A stretch of DNA of 64,000 bases from Paenibacillus_D tarimensis_A (GTDB lineage: Bacteria > Bacillota > Bacilli > Paenibacillales > Paenibacillaceae): the NCBI GenBank assembly GCA_041281825.1, contig CP166298.1:3038001-3102000 (forward strand), written 5' to 3'. Shown one piece after another: positions 7,696-16,356 of this stretch. A program made the position numbers and the translations under genes. Numbering within the stretch: position 1 is the stretch's first letter; each line of letters begins with the position of its first letter. A model generated the notes under the pieces. The model saw only the letters and a program-made list of their open reading frames with translations. It was not told the DNA's origin and searched no databases.

Positions 7696-8248
7696 ATGGT
7701 GAATGGAGAGATCCATGGTGAGAGAGTTCTGTTAAGGGACTACATTGAAACCGATGATTTATTTTATGAAGAATTAGAACTAAACGATTTAACTTACAAA
7801 TATGAAAGTGCGGCTCCAAATACAAATCAGGTTAGAAACAAATTTGAACGATTTTATCTGAGTCAGAACATATCCCAAGAAACCAGTATGCTTTAATGAT
7901 TGTCTAAAGTCAAATATGAAACCTATCGGTAGAATAACTATAAAATTAAATTGGGCTGAAATCAGAGAGTGGGAAATCGGTTGGGCATTACACCCCGATT
8001 ATTGGAAAATGGGATATGCAACTGAAGCCGTCGGAACATTGATTGGTTTCGCTTTAAAAACCTTAATGTCCATCGGATTGTAGCCTATTCAAATGCTGAC
8101 AATAAACAGTCAGAAAATGTTATGCTAAGGATTGGAATGTTCAAGGACGGTGTTCTTAGGGAAACAAGACTTTGTAATCAAAAGTGGTGTAATGTACTTA
8201 TATATTCGATCCTTGAGAAGGAATGGGAAAGATTGCAATATAAAACTA
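7696..8248 (+). pseudogene. RimJ/RimL-type GNAT acetyltransferase, multiply frameshifted
   Basis: Starting at 7696 a frame reads GEIHGERVLLRDYIETDDL, the usual N-terminus of RimJ/RimL-like ribosomal-protein acetyltransferases, but stops at 7896. Later family segments appear in other frames: EIREWEIGWALHPDYWKMGYATEAVG around 7960-8025 (the pyrophosphate-loop region) and HRIVAYSNADNKQSENVMLRIG around 8070-8140 (motif B). At least three shifts are needed to read it through, more than homopolymer errors easily explain. The remnant is bounded by repeat A copies 7 and 8. Confidence 0.75.
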
Positions 8249-8252
8249 AGCT

Positions 8253-8342
8253 AAAACGGTACGATAGCTCCATACGACAGGCTGCCGTCATGATCGGCAG
8301 GCTGCCGTCATGATCGGCAGGCCGCTCAACTATCGGGCAGGA
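8253..8342 (+). repeat. Repeat A copy 8, with an exact 20-bp tandem duplication
   Basis: AAAACGGTACGATAGCTCC, then GCTGCCGTCATGATCGGCAG occurs twice in tandem without change (8281-8300 and 8301-8320), then CAACTATCGGGCAGGA. The outer arms ACGATAG/CTATCG pair. The inner hairpin unit is duplicated. Confidence 0.85.
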
Positions 8343-8457
8343 ATGTGTAGTACCCAAATAGAATACTAAGCTAATATTTATTTGGATATGAAGGAAATTT
8401 TGGTGATAAAGGCTTGTTGGAGAAACTTCCTAAATATCCTTGAGGAGGAACCTGCAG

Positions 8458-9408
8458 ATGGCGACCCAAAAAACCGAATGGCAATTCCCGAAGCCAAAGA
8501 GAGCGGTCATAAAGTGGCTACTTGATTCAGACCCTTCGATCCGTTGGCAGGTCATGCGTGACCTTACCGAAGAGCCCGATGAGGTCGTTGCCGCCGAACG
8601 GTCGCGGGTTGCCTCGGAAGGTTGGGGCGCCCGGCTTCTCGCCCTGCAGGCGCCCGAGGGCCACTGGGGGGCTGAGGCCGACCCTTGGCCCTGGAAGGGC
8701 ACCATCTACGCCCTGGTGCTGTTGAAGGACCTAGGTTTGGATCCGTCAGGTGAGGAAGCCCGCAGAGCGATCGGCCTCTTGCGTGACCGCATCACCTGGT
8801 GGCCGCTCGACGGCCGACCCTTCTTCGACGGCGAGACCGAGCCCTGTATCAACGGAAGGATCTTGGCAGCAGGAGCCTACTTCGGCGAGGCGAGCGATCG
8901 ACTGCTCGACCGGCTTCTCAGCGAGCAGCTTGAGGACGGAGGCTGGAATTGCGAGGCCCCGCAAAGTCGACGTTCCTCGTTCCACTCCACCATCTGCGTC
9001 CTGGAAGGACTCTTAGAGTACGAGAAGACCAAGGGGGCCACCGCTGCGGTGACCGAAGCCCGCGTCCGGGCACAGGAGTATCTTCTGGAGCGTCGCATGT
9101 TCCGGTCCCTATCATTCGGCGAGGTAATCGATCGCAACTGGACGCGCTTCTCGTTTCCGCCAACCTGGCATTACGACGTGCTGCGGGGTCTGGACTACTT
9201 GCGCAGCGCTGGCGTCGAACCTGATGAACGGGTCACCGAGGCCGTCGAACTGGTGGCGAAGAAGCAACACCAAAACGGGCGATGGCCGCTCCAAAACCCT
9301 CACCCCGATCAAGTCCACTTCGACATGGAAGAAGACGCAGGCAAGGCTAGCCGCTGGAACACACTCCGCTGCTTACGAGTGTTGGATTGGTATACGGCAC
9401 GAGCATAG
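8458..9408 (+). CDS. Terpene-cyclase/prenyltransferase-like alpha-barrel protein (squalene cyclase-like)
   Basis: A 316-aa protein rich in alpha-alpha-barrel repeats. QW-like motifs of the squalene/prenyltransferase superfamily are visible: LQAPEGHWG (about residues 62-70), EQLEDGGWNCE (about 157-167) and KKQHQNGRWPL (about 268-278). It is half the length of true squalene-hopene cyclases and lacks a DxDD motif, so it is probably not a terpene cyclase; it may bind or modify another ligand. The ATG at 8458 follows TTGAGGAGGAACC. It is far more G+C-rich than flanking genes, with GC-ending codons, indicating recent acquisition. Confidence 0.7.
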   Translation: MATQKTEWQFPKPKRAVIKWLLDSDPSIRWQVMRDLTEEPDEVVAAERSRVASEGWGARLLALQAPEGHWGAEADPWPWKGTIYALVLLKDLGLDPSGEEARRAIGLLRDRITWWPLDGRPFFDGETEPCINGRILAAGAYFGEASDRLLDRLLSEQLEDGGWNCEAPQSRRSSFHSTICVLEGLLEYEKTKGATAAVTEARVRAQEYLLERRMFRSLSFGEVIDRNWTRFSFPPTWHYDVLRGLDYLRSAGVEPDERVTEAVELVAKKQHQNGRWPLQNPHPDQVHFDMEEDAGKASRWNTLRCLRVLDWYTARA

Positions 9409-9457
9409 CGCAGAAGCCGCTGAAGCGGAGCGTTAAGAGTATTTTCATGAACGGAAC

Positions 9458-9685
9458 GTGACTCCACTTTGTTGCCCCCAAAAAGATGTCGGAACGAAGA
9501 GTGCAGGAATAGATCATGGTTATTTAGATAAAGGCGAAAAATATGAGATCTATAGGTACTATACTTTTAATACAAAAGGAGACGTTGAAGATTTTATAAC
9601 TAATTCTAATATATTAGTTGAATGGAAAGAAAAAAGAGAAAATAAACAAATAGTTTTAAAGCTTCCAAGTAAGCCAACTCGATGA
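9458..9685 (+). CDS. Hypothetical protein or fragment
   Basis: A 75-aa frame whose last 55 residues look protein-like (GEKYEIYRYYTFNTKGDVED, then NILVEWKEKRENKQ) while the first 15, including PLCCPQKDVG, do not. No ribosome site precedes the start. The likely reading is a C-terminal fragment of a lost gene. No family recognised. Confidence 0.3.
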   Translation: MTPLCCPQKDVGTKSAGIDHGYLDKGEKYEIYRYYTFNTKGDVEDFITNSNILVEWKEKRENKQIVLKLPSKPTR

Positions 9686-9888
9686 AAATAAATTCACTAT
9701 CTATCAGAAGCCGCTGCTATATTTACACTCTATACGCTGATCCTATTCCGTCTGAATATGCCGAAAAAAACAGTGGTTTTGTATTTGGGGATGAGAGCAT
9801 TTCTGCATCCATGGACGAGCAGGATATAGCATCAGCATCTCGAATTCATCCTAGTGGGTTTTATATATATAACGGTAACGGAGCGTGA
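9682..9888 (+). CDS. Hypothetical small ORF
   Basis: A 68-aa frame overlapping the previous stop by ATGA (9682). It reads LYADPIPSEYAEKNSGFVFGDESISAS in its middle, which looks coding, and stops at 9888 next to the following gene. No motif, signal peptide or membrane segment. It could be a fragment of the same lost gene as its neighbour. Confidence 0.3.
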   Translation: MKINSLSIRSRCYIYTLYADPIPSEYAEKNSGFVFGDESISASMDEQDIASASRIHPSGFYIYNGNGA

Positions 9889-9893
9889 TGTTG

Positions 9894-10406
9894 ATGTTTT
9901 ACCAAAATTGGTATGATAATCTTGATGAGGAGAAAAAGCACCGTGCAGATTTAATAATTGAAAAAGTGAAAAAGATTGACCGAAATGCAGAGGCAAACGA
10001 TAAATTTGGTACTGCTTACGCAGAGATAAAAGAAAATTCACCAGCCTTAGCAGAATACAGGTTTGTCCATTTTCTCAAAAAGAGTCTCTCTGATTATGAC
10101 AATAACCCTTCAGAGCGTGCAAAGTCTCTCGAAAAAAATGGCTATCCAATAATCAAGAATATTATTGAGAAAATTAATCGCGCAGGAATTTCCCCAGAGG
10201 AGCTAATGACTCTGATAAAAGTGTTCCACTACGAAGGAATTATGGATACATTTTACCGTTTTGAACACACGTACTCAGATGATTTAGATGATTCTGAGTA
10301 CCCTTCTTTTGTAATTTCAGAAGTCGGAACTGATGGTCAACTAACAGGGCGTATAGTGAATGTTTATGGCTGGCTGGCATACTTAAATCCAAGCAATGAA
10401 GACTAA
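9894..10406 (+). CDS. Hypothetical acidic alpha-helical protein
   Basis: A protein of about 170 aa, rich in charged residues and predicted helical (DNLDEEKKHRADLIIEKVKK near the start; ERAKSLEKNGYPIIKNIIEK around 80-100). The C-terminal third, VISEVGTDGQLTGRIVNVYG, looks like beta strands. No signal peptide or membrane segment. In-frame starts occur at 9885 (GTG), 9888, 9894; none has a strong ribosome site. Size, acidity and the small-gene context would suit an immunity-type protein, but this is speculation. No family recognised. Repeat A copy 9 follows 40 bp after the stop. Confidence 0.5.
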   Translation: MFYQNWYDNLDEEKKHRADLIIEKVKKIDRNAEANDKFGTAYAEIKENSPALAEYRFVHFLKKSLSDYDNNPSERAKSLEKNGYPIIKNIIEKINRAGISPEELMTLIKVFHYEGIMDTFYRFEHTYSDDLDDSEYPSFVISEVGTDGQLTGRIVNVYGWLAYLNPSNED

Positions 10407-10446
10407 TCGTTTTACATACGGGCTATTTTGTCATTTCGCATTAAGC

Positions 10447-10532
10447 TAAACGGAGAACGGTAGTTCAACCATAACAGGGAGCAGACCGCCGCGGCGCTGC
10501 TTCCTGTTTCATTGAAGTAACAGGCAGCAGTC
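10447..10532 (+). repeat. Repeat A copy 9
   Basis: AAACGGAGAACGGTAGTTCAA, inner stem AACAGGGAGCAG/CTGCTTCCTGTT with loop ACCGCCGCGGCG (itself self-complementary), then TTGAAGTAACAGGCAGCAG. The inner arm is quite different from other copies but still pairs. Confidence 0.7.
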
Positions 10533-10722
10533 AGTTATTCAAGCTACACCGACACCTTCGAGCAAATCTTATGGAGATATTAATGAAAACATATTAGAAA
10601 AGCTATTTTATAGAATTTCAACATCGACCTTGATAACCACGTTAAACATTACCACAATGCAAAAAAGCTCGCAATCCTTGCATGATTGGGGGCCGTTTTG
10701 TGTCATAAGTCAGAAAGTAAGA

Positions 10723-10790
10723 CTGAACTATTGGAACGAGTGGAGTGCCGCGGCTTCACTTTTTTCATTGAAGTAACGGGAGGATATTGC
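10723..10790 (+). repeat. Repeat A copy 10
   Basis: TGAACTATTGGAACGAG, inner stem GTGGAGTGCCGCGGCTTCAC, then TTCATTGAAGTAACGGGAGG. The 3' part TTCATTGAAGTAAC is shared with copy 9. Confidence 0.6.
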
Positions 10791-10820
10791 AATAAACAAT
10801 AAAACGAATAAAACACCAAT

Positions 10821-10843
10821 CTCAACTGATGGTTGAGTTTTTT
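10821..10843 (+). terminator. Rho-independent terminator
   Basis: CTCAAC, loop TGATG, GTTGAG, then six T. It precedes the HTH gene remnant. Confidence 0.65.
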
Positions 10844-10920
10844 ACTCTAATAGTTGTTACACATCCCTCATAGAACATCCTATACTCAAACTATCTCAAT
10901 ACCGATGGGAGGTAATTTGC

Positions 10921-11018
10921 ATGATTGATGCTGTAGCAGTTGGGAAGGGAATTACAAGACGAAGAAAAGAAATGGATTGACCCAAGAAGAGTTGGCTCGC
11001 ATGTTATACAAAACCTTG
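10921..11018 (+). pseudogene. XRE-type HTH regulator N-terminus, frameshifted and cut by repeat C
   Basis: The ATG at 10921 follows GGGAGGTAATTTGC. The frame reads VGKGITRRRKEM and stops at 10975, but with one extra G (ATGGGATTG instead of ATGGATTG) it continues LTQEELARMLY, the start of a classic XRE/Cro helix-turn-helix. Coding similarity ends where repeat C copy 2 begins at 11019, so the rest of the gene has been removed. It is non-functional. Confidence 0.65.
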
Positions 11019-11184
11019 TGTCGGGGGACAAGAACATATATTCATAAGAAGCCGCGCTGTTGCGGCTTTTTTAATTTTAACGATATATGTTCTTGTCACA
11101 AATCAGTGACAAGAACATATATCGTTTGCCGAATCGGGACAAGAACATGTATTGTTTTCCGTAGTTGAGAATGTTTATTAATGA
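11019..11184 (+). repeat. Repeat C copy 2
   Basis: TGTCGGGGGACAAGAACAT, hairpin GCCGCGCTGTTGCGGC with T tract (11051-11072), the 46-bp palindrome at 11080-11125, GGACAAGAACATGTATTG and GAGAATGTTTATTAATGAG. It interrupts the XRE gene. The next 30 bp also resemble the sequence after copy 3. Confidence 0.85.
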
Positions 11185-11506
11185 GCAGTATGTTGACGGA
11201 ATTAATCAACAGAAGGGAAAGAGAGTGAGAAGAAGCTAGCGTTAGCTCAGATGGCTGAGTCCACTGTGGCGGATTAAAGGAGAGGGGGAGGCTTGTCAAC
11301 CGACCCGCTACTAAACAATCATCATCTTCCTCATCTTAGTTTGCCGCAGCAGCCGGTGTAATCGAGAAAGGAGCCGTACGTTATATTGGTAGACGGAGTT
11401 AACAAATGCGCGAAACTGCGGTGAAATTTGATAAAAAAATATATGTGCTGAAACAGTAGTTTTGTTAAACTGAGAGCAAAAGGATACAGGTTGAGAAGGG
11501 GGCAAG
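11185..11506. other. Gene-free stretch upstream of the AraC regulator
   Basis: About 320 bp with no supported ORF. The first part (AATCAACAGAAGGGAA) is shared with the flank of repeat C copy 3. The last 100 bp are AT-rich and probably hold the regulator's promoter, though no convincing -35/-10 pair was found. Confidence 0.4.
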
Positions 11507-12865
11507 ATGGATTCCATACTTTCCGTCCAAAACGCTATCAATTATATCGAAGAGCACTTGTTTGAGACGATGGAGCTGCACCAAATTGCAGAAAAAGCTT
11601 TTATGTCTGTACCTAATTTATACAGGGCTTTTTATGCACTTACCGGACATCCTATCAAAGAGTACATAAGGAAGAGGCGGATCAGTGTGTCCGCAAGTCA
11701 CTTGAGGTATTCGGAGAAGCTCGTGACGGATATAGCGATTGAATGCGGATTCGATTCATACCAGGCATTTATAAAGATGTTTAAGAAGCTGGTGGGAATG
11801 ACGCCCGGCGCGTATCGAAAAGCGGACATACATTATACGTTCGAAGCTGTCAATCTCTTGGAGAACATCTCATACGTCGAGGAGAAAGCGCTTTCCGAGC
11901 AATATCCCGATGTGAAAGTGATCAGATTTTTGCCGTTTCGGGCTTCAGTATATCGCTATCGATCTTCCAAACGTGAAGGAATCGAAGAAGAAGCGTTTCA
12001 TGAAGTAATGAGTCGTTTGGAACGTCTTGGATGGAATCTGCAAAGGGTCCGTTTATTCGGTAAAAACGTTGATTTTCACTCGAGAGAGAAACCATTCGGA
12101 TATGATATCATGATACCTTTCAGCGGAAAAGATATGAAATTCGATACGGCAGACTTTTATACGTATTTGTTTCCTGGAGGACTTTATGCGGTTGGTAAGA
12201 GCCTGGATATGTGCGGAGAAAAAATTGTTGCTTCATGGGATCGCCTGTTATCCGAATGGCTTCCCAGAAGCACATTTGAACTCGGGGATCATCCGTATGT
12301 CGAAGAGTATCTTACTTATCAAGGAGCTATTACCCGCATTAAGCTATATTTGCCGGTGAAGCGAAAGCACGAACCGGATACGCTTGAAATATCTTTTATA
12401 GAGCCGTTTACAGTTTTTGCATACAGGGGACAAGGCGTTGACGCGCAAACAGATGCGGATAAACAAATGATTGCTTGGATTTCTGAAAACGGTATGCCGG
12501 GGAGAGCGGATCTGCGGCTACTTATGTCCTATAGCTACGGTGTTGAATCAGGCGAAGACTATTGGTTCGAATTCGCTGTCTCGATTCCGGATCAACGTGC
12601 GGCTGCAATCCCGCGTTCCCTCGGATGTCCGGTGCATGAGAAACGTTTGGGAGGCGGACTTTATGTTTGTTTGATCACCGGAGCTTACGGAATGATGACC
12701 GGAGTGCTTGACAGAATGCATCGTTGGCTTTATACGAACGGGAAGTATTCAATCGACGACAGCAGACAGTGGTTTGCCGAATATATAGCAGGGGATGGAG
12801 ACGACATCGAGCGGTCGACATCGGTAAAGTGCCATATACCGGTGGTAAAGTTGATAAAAAAGTAA
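11507..12865 (+). CDS. AraC-family regulator with two GyrI-like effector-binding modules
   Basis: A 452-aa protein. Residues about 1-105 form an AraC-type double HTH (ETMELHQIAEKAFMSVPNLY; then IAIECGFDSYQAFIKMFKKL and TPGAYRK). The remainder holds two repeats of the bacterial effector-binding (GyrI-like/AraE) fold: about 140-280 and 285-440, the second containing FIEPFTVFAYRGQG and ending with KYSIDDSRQWFAEYI. Regulators of this class bind hydrophobic drugs or other small ligands and activate efflux or detoxification genes. Ribosome site GAGAAGGGGG lies 5 bp before the ATG. It heads a co-oriented group with a VOC protein and a UvrA-like ATPase, which it probably controls. Confidence 0.85.
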   Translation: MDSILSVQNAINYIEEHLFETMELHQIAEKAFMSVPNLYRAFYALTGHPIKEYIRKRRISVSASHLRYSEKLVTDIAIECGFDSYQAFIKMFKKLVGMTPGAYRKADIHYTFEAVNLLENISYVEEKALSEQYPDVKVIRFLPFRASVYRYRSSKREGIEEEAFHEVMSRLERLGWNLQRVRLFGKNVDFHSREKPFGYDIMIPFSGKDMKFDTADFYTYLFPGGLYAVGKSLDMCGEKIVASWDRLLSEWLPRSTFELGDHPYVEEYLTYQGAITRIKLYLPVKRKHEPDTLEISFIEPFTVFAYRGQGVDAQTDADKQMIAWISENGMPGRADLRLLMSYSYGVESGEDYWFEFAVSIPDQRAAAIPRSLGCPVHEKRLGGGLYVCLITGAYGMMTGVLDRMHRWLYTNGKYSIDDSRQWFAEYIAGDGDDIERSTSVKCHIPVVKLIKK

Positions 12866-12919
12866 ATACAAAAGATATTTGCGAATGTTATACTGGCCAT
12901 AACAAGGAGGTAGAAATAA

Positions 12920-13873
12920 ATGGAAGAAACTGCGAAAAAGCGAGTGCATAAACATTTTGCAACCAAGAGAAATTCCGACGGATACAAGCCCAATGCCGTT
13001 CCGAATCTATTGAAAGTAATCAGAGGAAAAGGCGATGAGCTCGTACAGGAAACCGCATCTATATACGAAGCAAAGAGCGCAGCGTTACCTTTACCGGAAG
13101 TCGTATATGACGGGAGCACGATCGTTGTTTCAAGGGAAAATCATGCCTCCGTCGTTGAATGGTTTGAAACCTATGCAGGCTGGAAAAGGACGGGGACCGA
13201 GTTTCGGAGCGACAGCTATATCAATACGGAATTGGGACCTTGGGGAGTTTGGATTACTTGCGATGATAACATCGTTCTTCCCGAGGTTACAGACACGAAT
13301 GTCCGGTTTTGCTTCAAAACGCGCGATTTGCACAAAATGTATTCTACTTTATCGGATAACGACGTGAAGGTGTCAAAGATTTACCGCGGACCTTTTGAAC
13401 ATGATTATTTTGACTTCTGGATTCCGTTTGATGGGTTTCGTCTGACCGTCGAAGGCGATCCGAGTATCGAGAACAAGGAATTGTCCAACGATTGGGTTCG
13501 GGTCGGCGTGAGCGATATTCATAAAGCAAAGGAATGGTATGTCCGGCATATCGGGATGTCGGTCATCTCGGAACAACCGGAGGAAGGATATGTCGTCATG
13601 GGCATGCGTTACAATTTCCAGTCGGACGATGTCCGGCATCCGTGCTGGGTGCTGGAACAACTGCCGGAGCATGCGTCTGCGGACAGAAAAGAAGAGCGGG
13701 CACGTCCGTACACGTTCGTCCATTCAACGGCGTTTGTAGATTATCACCGGTTGCTTTCGGAACAAGGCGTTCCGATCAGCGACATCAGCGGCAATCCGAA
13801 CGGCGGGTTGGCGAAATTCCATATATTCGATATTGACGGAAATCGATTCAACGTCAGAACTTTTCCTATGTAG
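12920..13873 (+). CDS. VOC-superfamily protein (two glyoxalase-like domains)
   Basis: A 317-aa protein with two vicinal-oxygen-chelate units: about residues 68-178 (HASVVEWFETYAGWKR, then HDYFDFWIPFDGFRLTVEGD) and 190-316 (VGVSDIHKAKEWYVRHIGMS, then FHIFDIDGNRFNVRTF). Paired beta-alpha-beta-beta-beta modules like these make one active site; the family includes glyoxalase I, dioxygenases and bleomycin- or fosfomycin-resistance proteins. The final D-P/I-D-G-N-R segment with the preceding E/H positions is typical for metal binding. An N-terminal basic extension of about 60 residues is unusual. AAGGAGG precedes the ATG. It follows the AraC regulator by 54 bp and is followed closely by the UvrA-like gene; a broken paralogue lies at 16357. 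Confidence 0.8.
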   Translation: MEETAKKRVHKHFATKRNSDGYKPNAVPNLLKVIRGKGDELVQETASIYEAKSAALPLPEVVYDGSTIVVSRENHASVVEWFETYAGWKRTGTEFRSDSYINTELGPWGVWITCDDNIVLPEVTDTNVRFCFKTRDLHKMYSTLSDNDVKVSKIYRGPFEHDYFDFWIPFDGFRLTVEGDPSIENKELSNDWVRVGVSDIHKAKEWYVRHIGMSVISEQPEEGYVVMGMRYNFQSDDVRHPCWVLEQLPEHASADRKEERARPYTFVHSTAFVDYHRLLSEQGVPISDISGNPNGGLAKFHIFDIDGNRFNVRTFPM

Positions 13874-13887
13874 GTTGGAGGATGAGG

Positions 13888-16326
13888 ATGGAATCGGCAT
13901 ATATCACGGTTGTAGGCGCAAACACGCATAATTTGAAAAACGTCACCTTACGCATACCGCGCGGAAAGCTTGTCGTTATTACCGGTGTCAGCGGTTCGGG
14001 GAAATCGTCGCTTGCTTTCGACACGATCTATGCGGAAGGCCAGCGGCGCTATATGGAGTCGCTGTCGTCTTATGCCAAGCAAGTAGTGGGGCAGTTGGAG
14101 AAGCCGGATGTCGCGCTGATTGACGGACTGTCGCCGGCCATATCGATCGACCAGAAGACAATCGGTAGAAATCCGCGTTCCACGGTAGGCACGGTTACGG
14201 AGATAGCGGATTATCTAAGATTGCTTTATGCGACCATCGGGACGAGCGGAGACGATGCAAGACCGCTATCGCCGCGCGAATATTCGGCAAACAGCCCTTA
14301 CGGCGCCTGCCCGGCTTGTTCCGGGATCGGCTCGAAGACCGATATCGATCCGAACAAGATGATTGCCCGCGAATTGTCCATAAAACAGGGGGCGGTTCTT
14401 TTATGGGGCAGCTCGGCATGTGCGGAGGTTCAGTTGATCAAATCGCTCGCGAACATGATCGGTATCGATTATGGCAAGCCGTTGGCGGAACAGGACGAGC
14501 GGTTTACCGAGATATTATTGTACGGCTACGATAAAGGGCCGATTACTTTTACTCACAAGGGAAAGCAGTTGACCCGGTTTTATCCGGGATGCGTCCCGGC
14601 GTTGCGGTGGGCGAGAGACAAAGGAACGACCAGCAAGGGGATACTGACCGCAATCGAACGATTTTCCTCGCAAATGAACTGCGAGGAATGCGGCGGCCAC
14701 AAGCTGAAGCGCGAAAGTCTAGCGGTGACAATCGAAGGAAAGTCAATCATTGAGATGTCGCGGATGACAGTGTCCGATTTGCTTCCGCTGTTTCTCAAGC
14801 TACCCTCCAGGATCAGTGAACGGGAAGCGCTCATTTCCAGGCAAGTCATCGATGAGATTGTTTCCAGGCTGACGTCTTTATCCGATGTCGGTCTTCATTA
14901 TTTGTCGCTTGACCGGCCCGCGAACACGTTATCCGGAGGAGAGGCGCAGCGCGTTCGATTGGCCTCTCAAATCGGCGCCCGTCTGTGCGGCGTGCTGTAT
15001 GTGCTCGACGAGCCTTCGATCGGCCTTCACCCGCGGGACAACGACCGGCTCATTGAGACAATGAAGCGGCTTCGCGACAACGGCAATACCGTGATTGTCG
15101 TCGAGCATGACGAGGAAACGATGCGCGCGGCCGATTGGATTATCGACATCGGTCCCGGCGCTGGCATTCACGGCGGCGAAGTGATTGCCGAAGGAAGTTT
15201 TTCCGAGATTTCTATGAATGACCGCTCCCTGACAGGTCAGTATTTGAGCGGAAGGAAACAAATCACCGTCCCATTGAAGCGCCGTGCCTTCGGGGACAAG
15301 TGGCTGGAGATCAAAGGCGCTAGGCAAAACAATCTGAAGAATATCAACGTCCGGATACCGTTAGGCGTATTTACTTGTGTTACCGGCGTTTCGGGTTCCG
15401 GAAAGTCCTCATTAATTAATGATATTTTATACCATACCTTGGCGTTGAAGTTGAACGGACCGAAAAAGATGCCGGGCGAGCACGATTCAATCGAAGGCAT
15501 GCGATATGTCAAGAAAGTCATCGATATCGACCAGAAACCGATCGGACAGACGCCAACATCGAGCCCGGCAACTTATACCGGAGCATACGAAATCATTCGG
15601 GATTTATTTGCAGAATGTGAGGATGCCGTCCGCAACGGCTATAACAAGAGCCGGTTCAGCTTCAACGTCGCAGGCAAGAACGCGGGACGTTGCGAAGTGT
15701 GCAAAGGCGACGGGGCAGTGAAAGTCGAAATGCATTTTATGCCGGCTGTGTACGTGCCATGTGAAGAGTGCGGCGGTTCCCGGTTCAACAAAGAGACGCT
15801 GAAGATCAAATATAAAGGCAAACATATCGCCGACGTATTGAATATGACCGTGGTGGAGGCGGCCGATTTCTTTGAGGACGTTCCCAAACTTCATAATATA
15901 TTGAAGACGATGGTCGATGTCGGTCTTGATTACATTAAACTGGGGCAACCGGCCACAGAGCTTTCCGGCGGCGAAGCGCAGCGGGTGAAACTGGCGACCG
16001 AGCTCGCCCGTCCTTCGAACGGCCGAACGGTGTACATTTTGGACGAGCCTACCACGGGTCTCCACTTCGCGGATATCGAACGATTACTCGCCATCTTGAA
16101 CCGGTTGTTGGCTAATGGCGATACTGTCGTTGTGATCGAGCATAACCTGGACATGTTCAAGTCCGCGGACTACGTCATTGATATCGGTCCGGAAGGCGGG
16201 GACAAGGGAGGCACCGTCGTTGCCACCGGAACGCCCGAGGAAATCGCGCAGTGTCCCGAATCGTATACCGGGCAGTTTTTGCGCAAGGTACTTCCTCTTC
16301 CGGTGAAGTCCGGAATGTCCCGATAA
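13888..16326 (+). CDS. Short UvrA-like ABC ATPase (UvrA2/drug-resistance type)
   Basis: An 812-aa UvrA-family protein, shorter than the usual 940-960 aa. Both ABC halves are present: Walker A GVSGSGKSS near residues 30 and 500, signature LSGGEAQRV twice, and Walker B VLDEPSIGLHP and ILDEPTTGLHF. Zinc-finger CxxC pairs CPACSGIG and the CEVCKGDG-CEECGG module are visible. The missing length falls in the N-terminal half, where canonical UvrA binds UvrB, matching UvrA2-type proteins associated with resistance to DNA-binding drugs (for example DrrC). TTGGAGG positions ATG 13888 better than ATG 13882. The gene follows the VOC protein by 14 bp, implying one operon and a role in tolerance to DNA-damaging compounds. 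Confidence 0.85.
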   Translation: MESAYITVVGANTHNLKNVTLRIPRGKLVVITGVSGSGKSSLAFDTIYAEGQRRYMESLSSYAKQVVGQLEKPDVALIDGLSPAISIDQKTIGRNPRSTVGTVTEIADYLRLLYATIGTSGDDARPLSPREYSANSPYGACPACSGIGSKTDIDPNKMIARELSIKQGAVLLWGSSACAEVQLIKSLANMIGIDYGKPLAEQDERFTEILLYGYDKGPITFTHKGKQLTRFYPGCVPALRWARDKGTTSKGILTAIERFSSQMNCEECGGHKLKRESLAVTIEGKSIIEMSRMTVSDLLPLFLKLPSRISEREALISRQVIDEIVSRLTSLSDVGLHYLSLDRPANTLSGGEAQRVRLASQIGARLCGVLYVLDEPSIGLHPRDNDRLIETMKRLRDNGNTVIVVEHDEETMRAADWIIDIGPGAGIHGGEVIAEGSFSEISMNDRSLTGQYLSGRKQITVPLKRRAFGDKWLEIKGARQNNLKNINVRIPLGVFTCVTGVSGSGKSSLINDILYHTLALKLNGPKKMPGEHDSIEGMRYVKKVIDIDQKPIGQTPTSSPATYTGAYEIIRDLFAECEDAVRNGYNKSRFSFNVAGKNAGRCEVCKGDGAVKVEMHFMPAVYVPCEECGGSRFNKETLKIKYKGKHIADVLNMTVVEAADFFEDVPKLHNILKTMVDVGLDYIKLGQPATELSGGEAQRVKLATELARPSNGRTVYILDEPTTGLHFADIERLLAILNRLLANGDTVVVIEHNLDMFKSADYVIDIGPEGGDKGGTVVATGTPEEIAQCPESYTGQFLRKVLPLPVKSGMSR

Positions 16327-16356
16327 GTAGGCATATTTTTCAAAGGAGCGATTTGA

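Larger units (their letters stand above)
10407..10920. other. Gene-free stretch with two repeat A copies and a terminator
   Basis: No supported gene. It contains repeat A copies 9 and 10, about 190 bp between them with no readable frame, and a terminator at 10821. The segment 10855-10890 includes TATACT, a plausible -10 for the HTH gene remnant that follows. Confidence 0.5.

Noticed and set aside
262..10790. CRISPR array
   Set aside because: Repeats are spaced by whole genes, vary in sequence and are not separated by uniform spacers; no cas genes.
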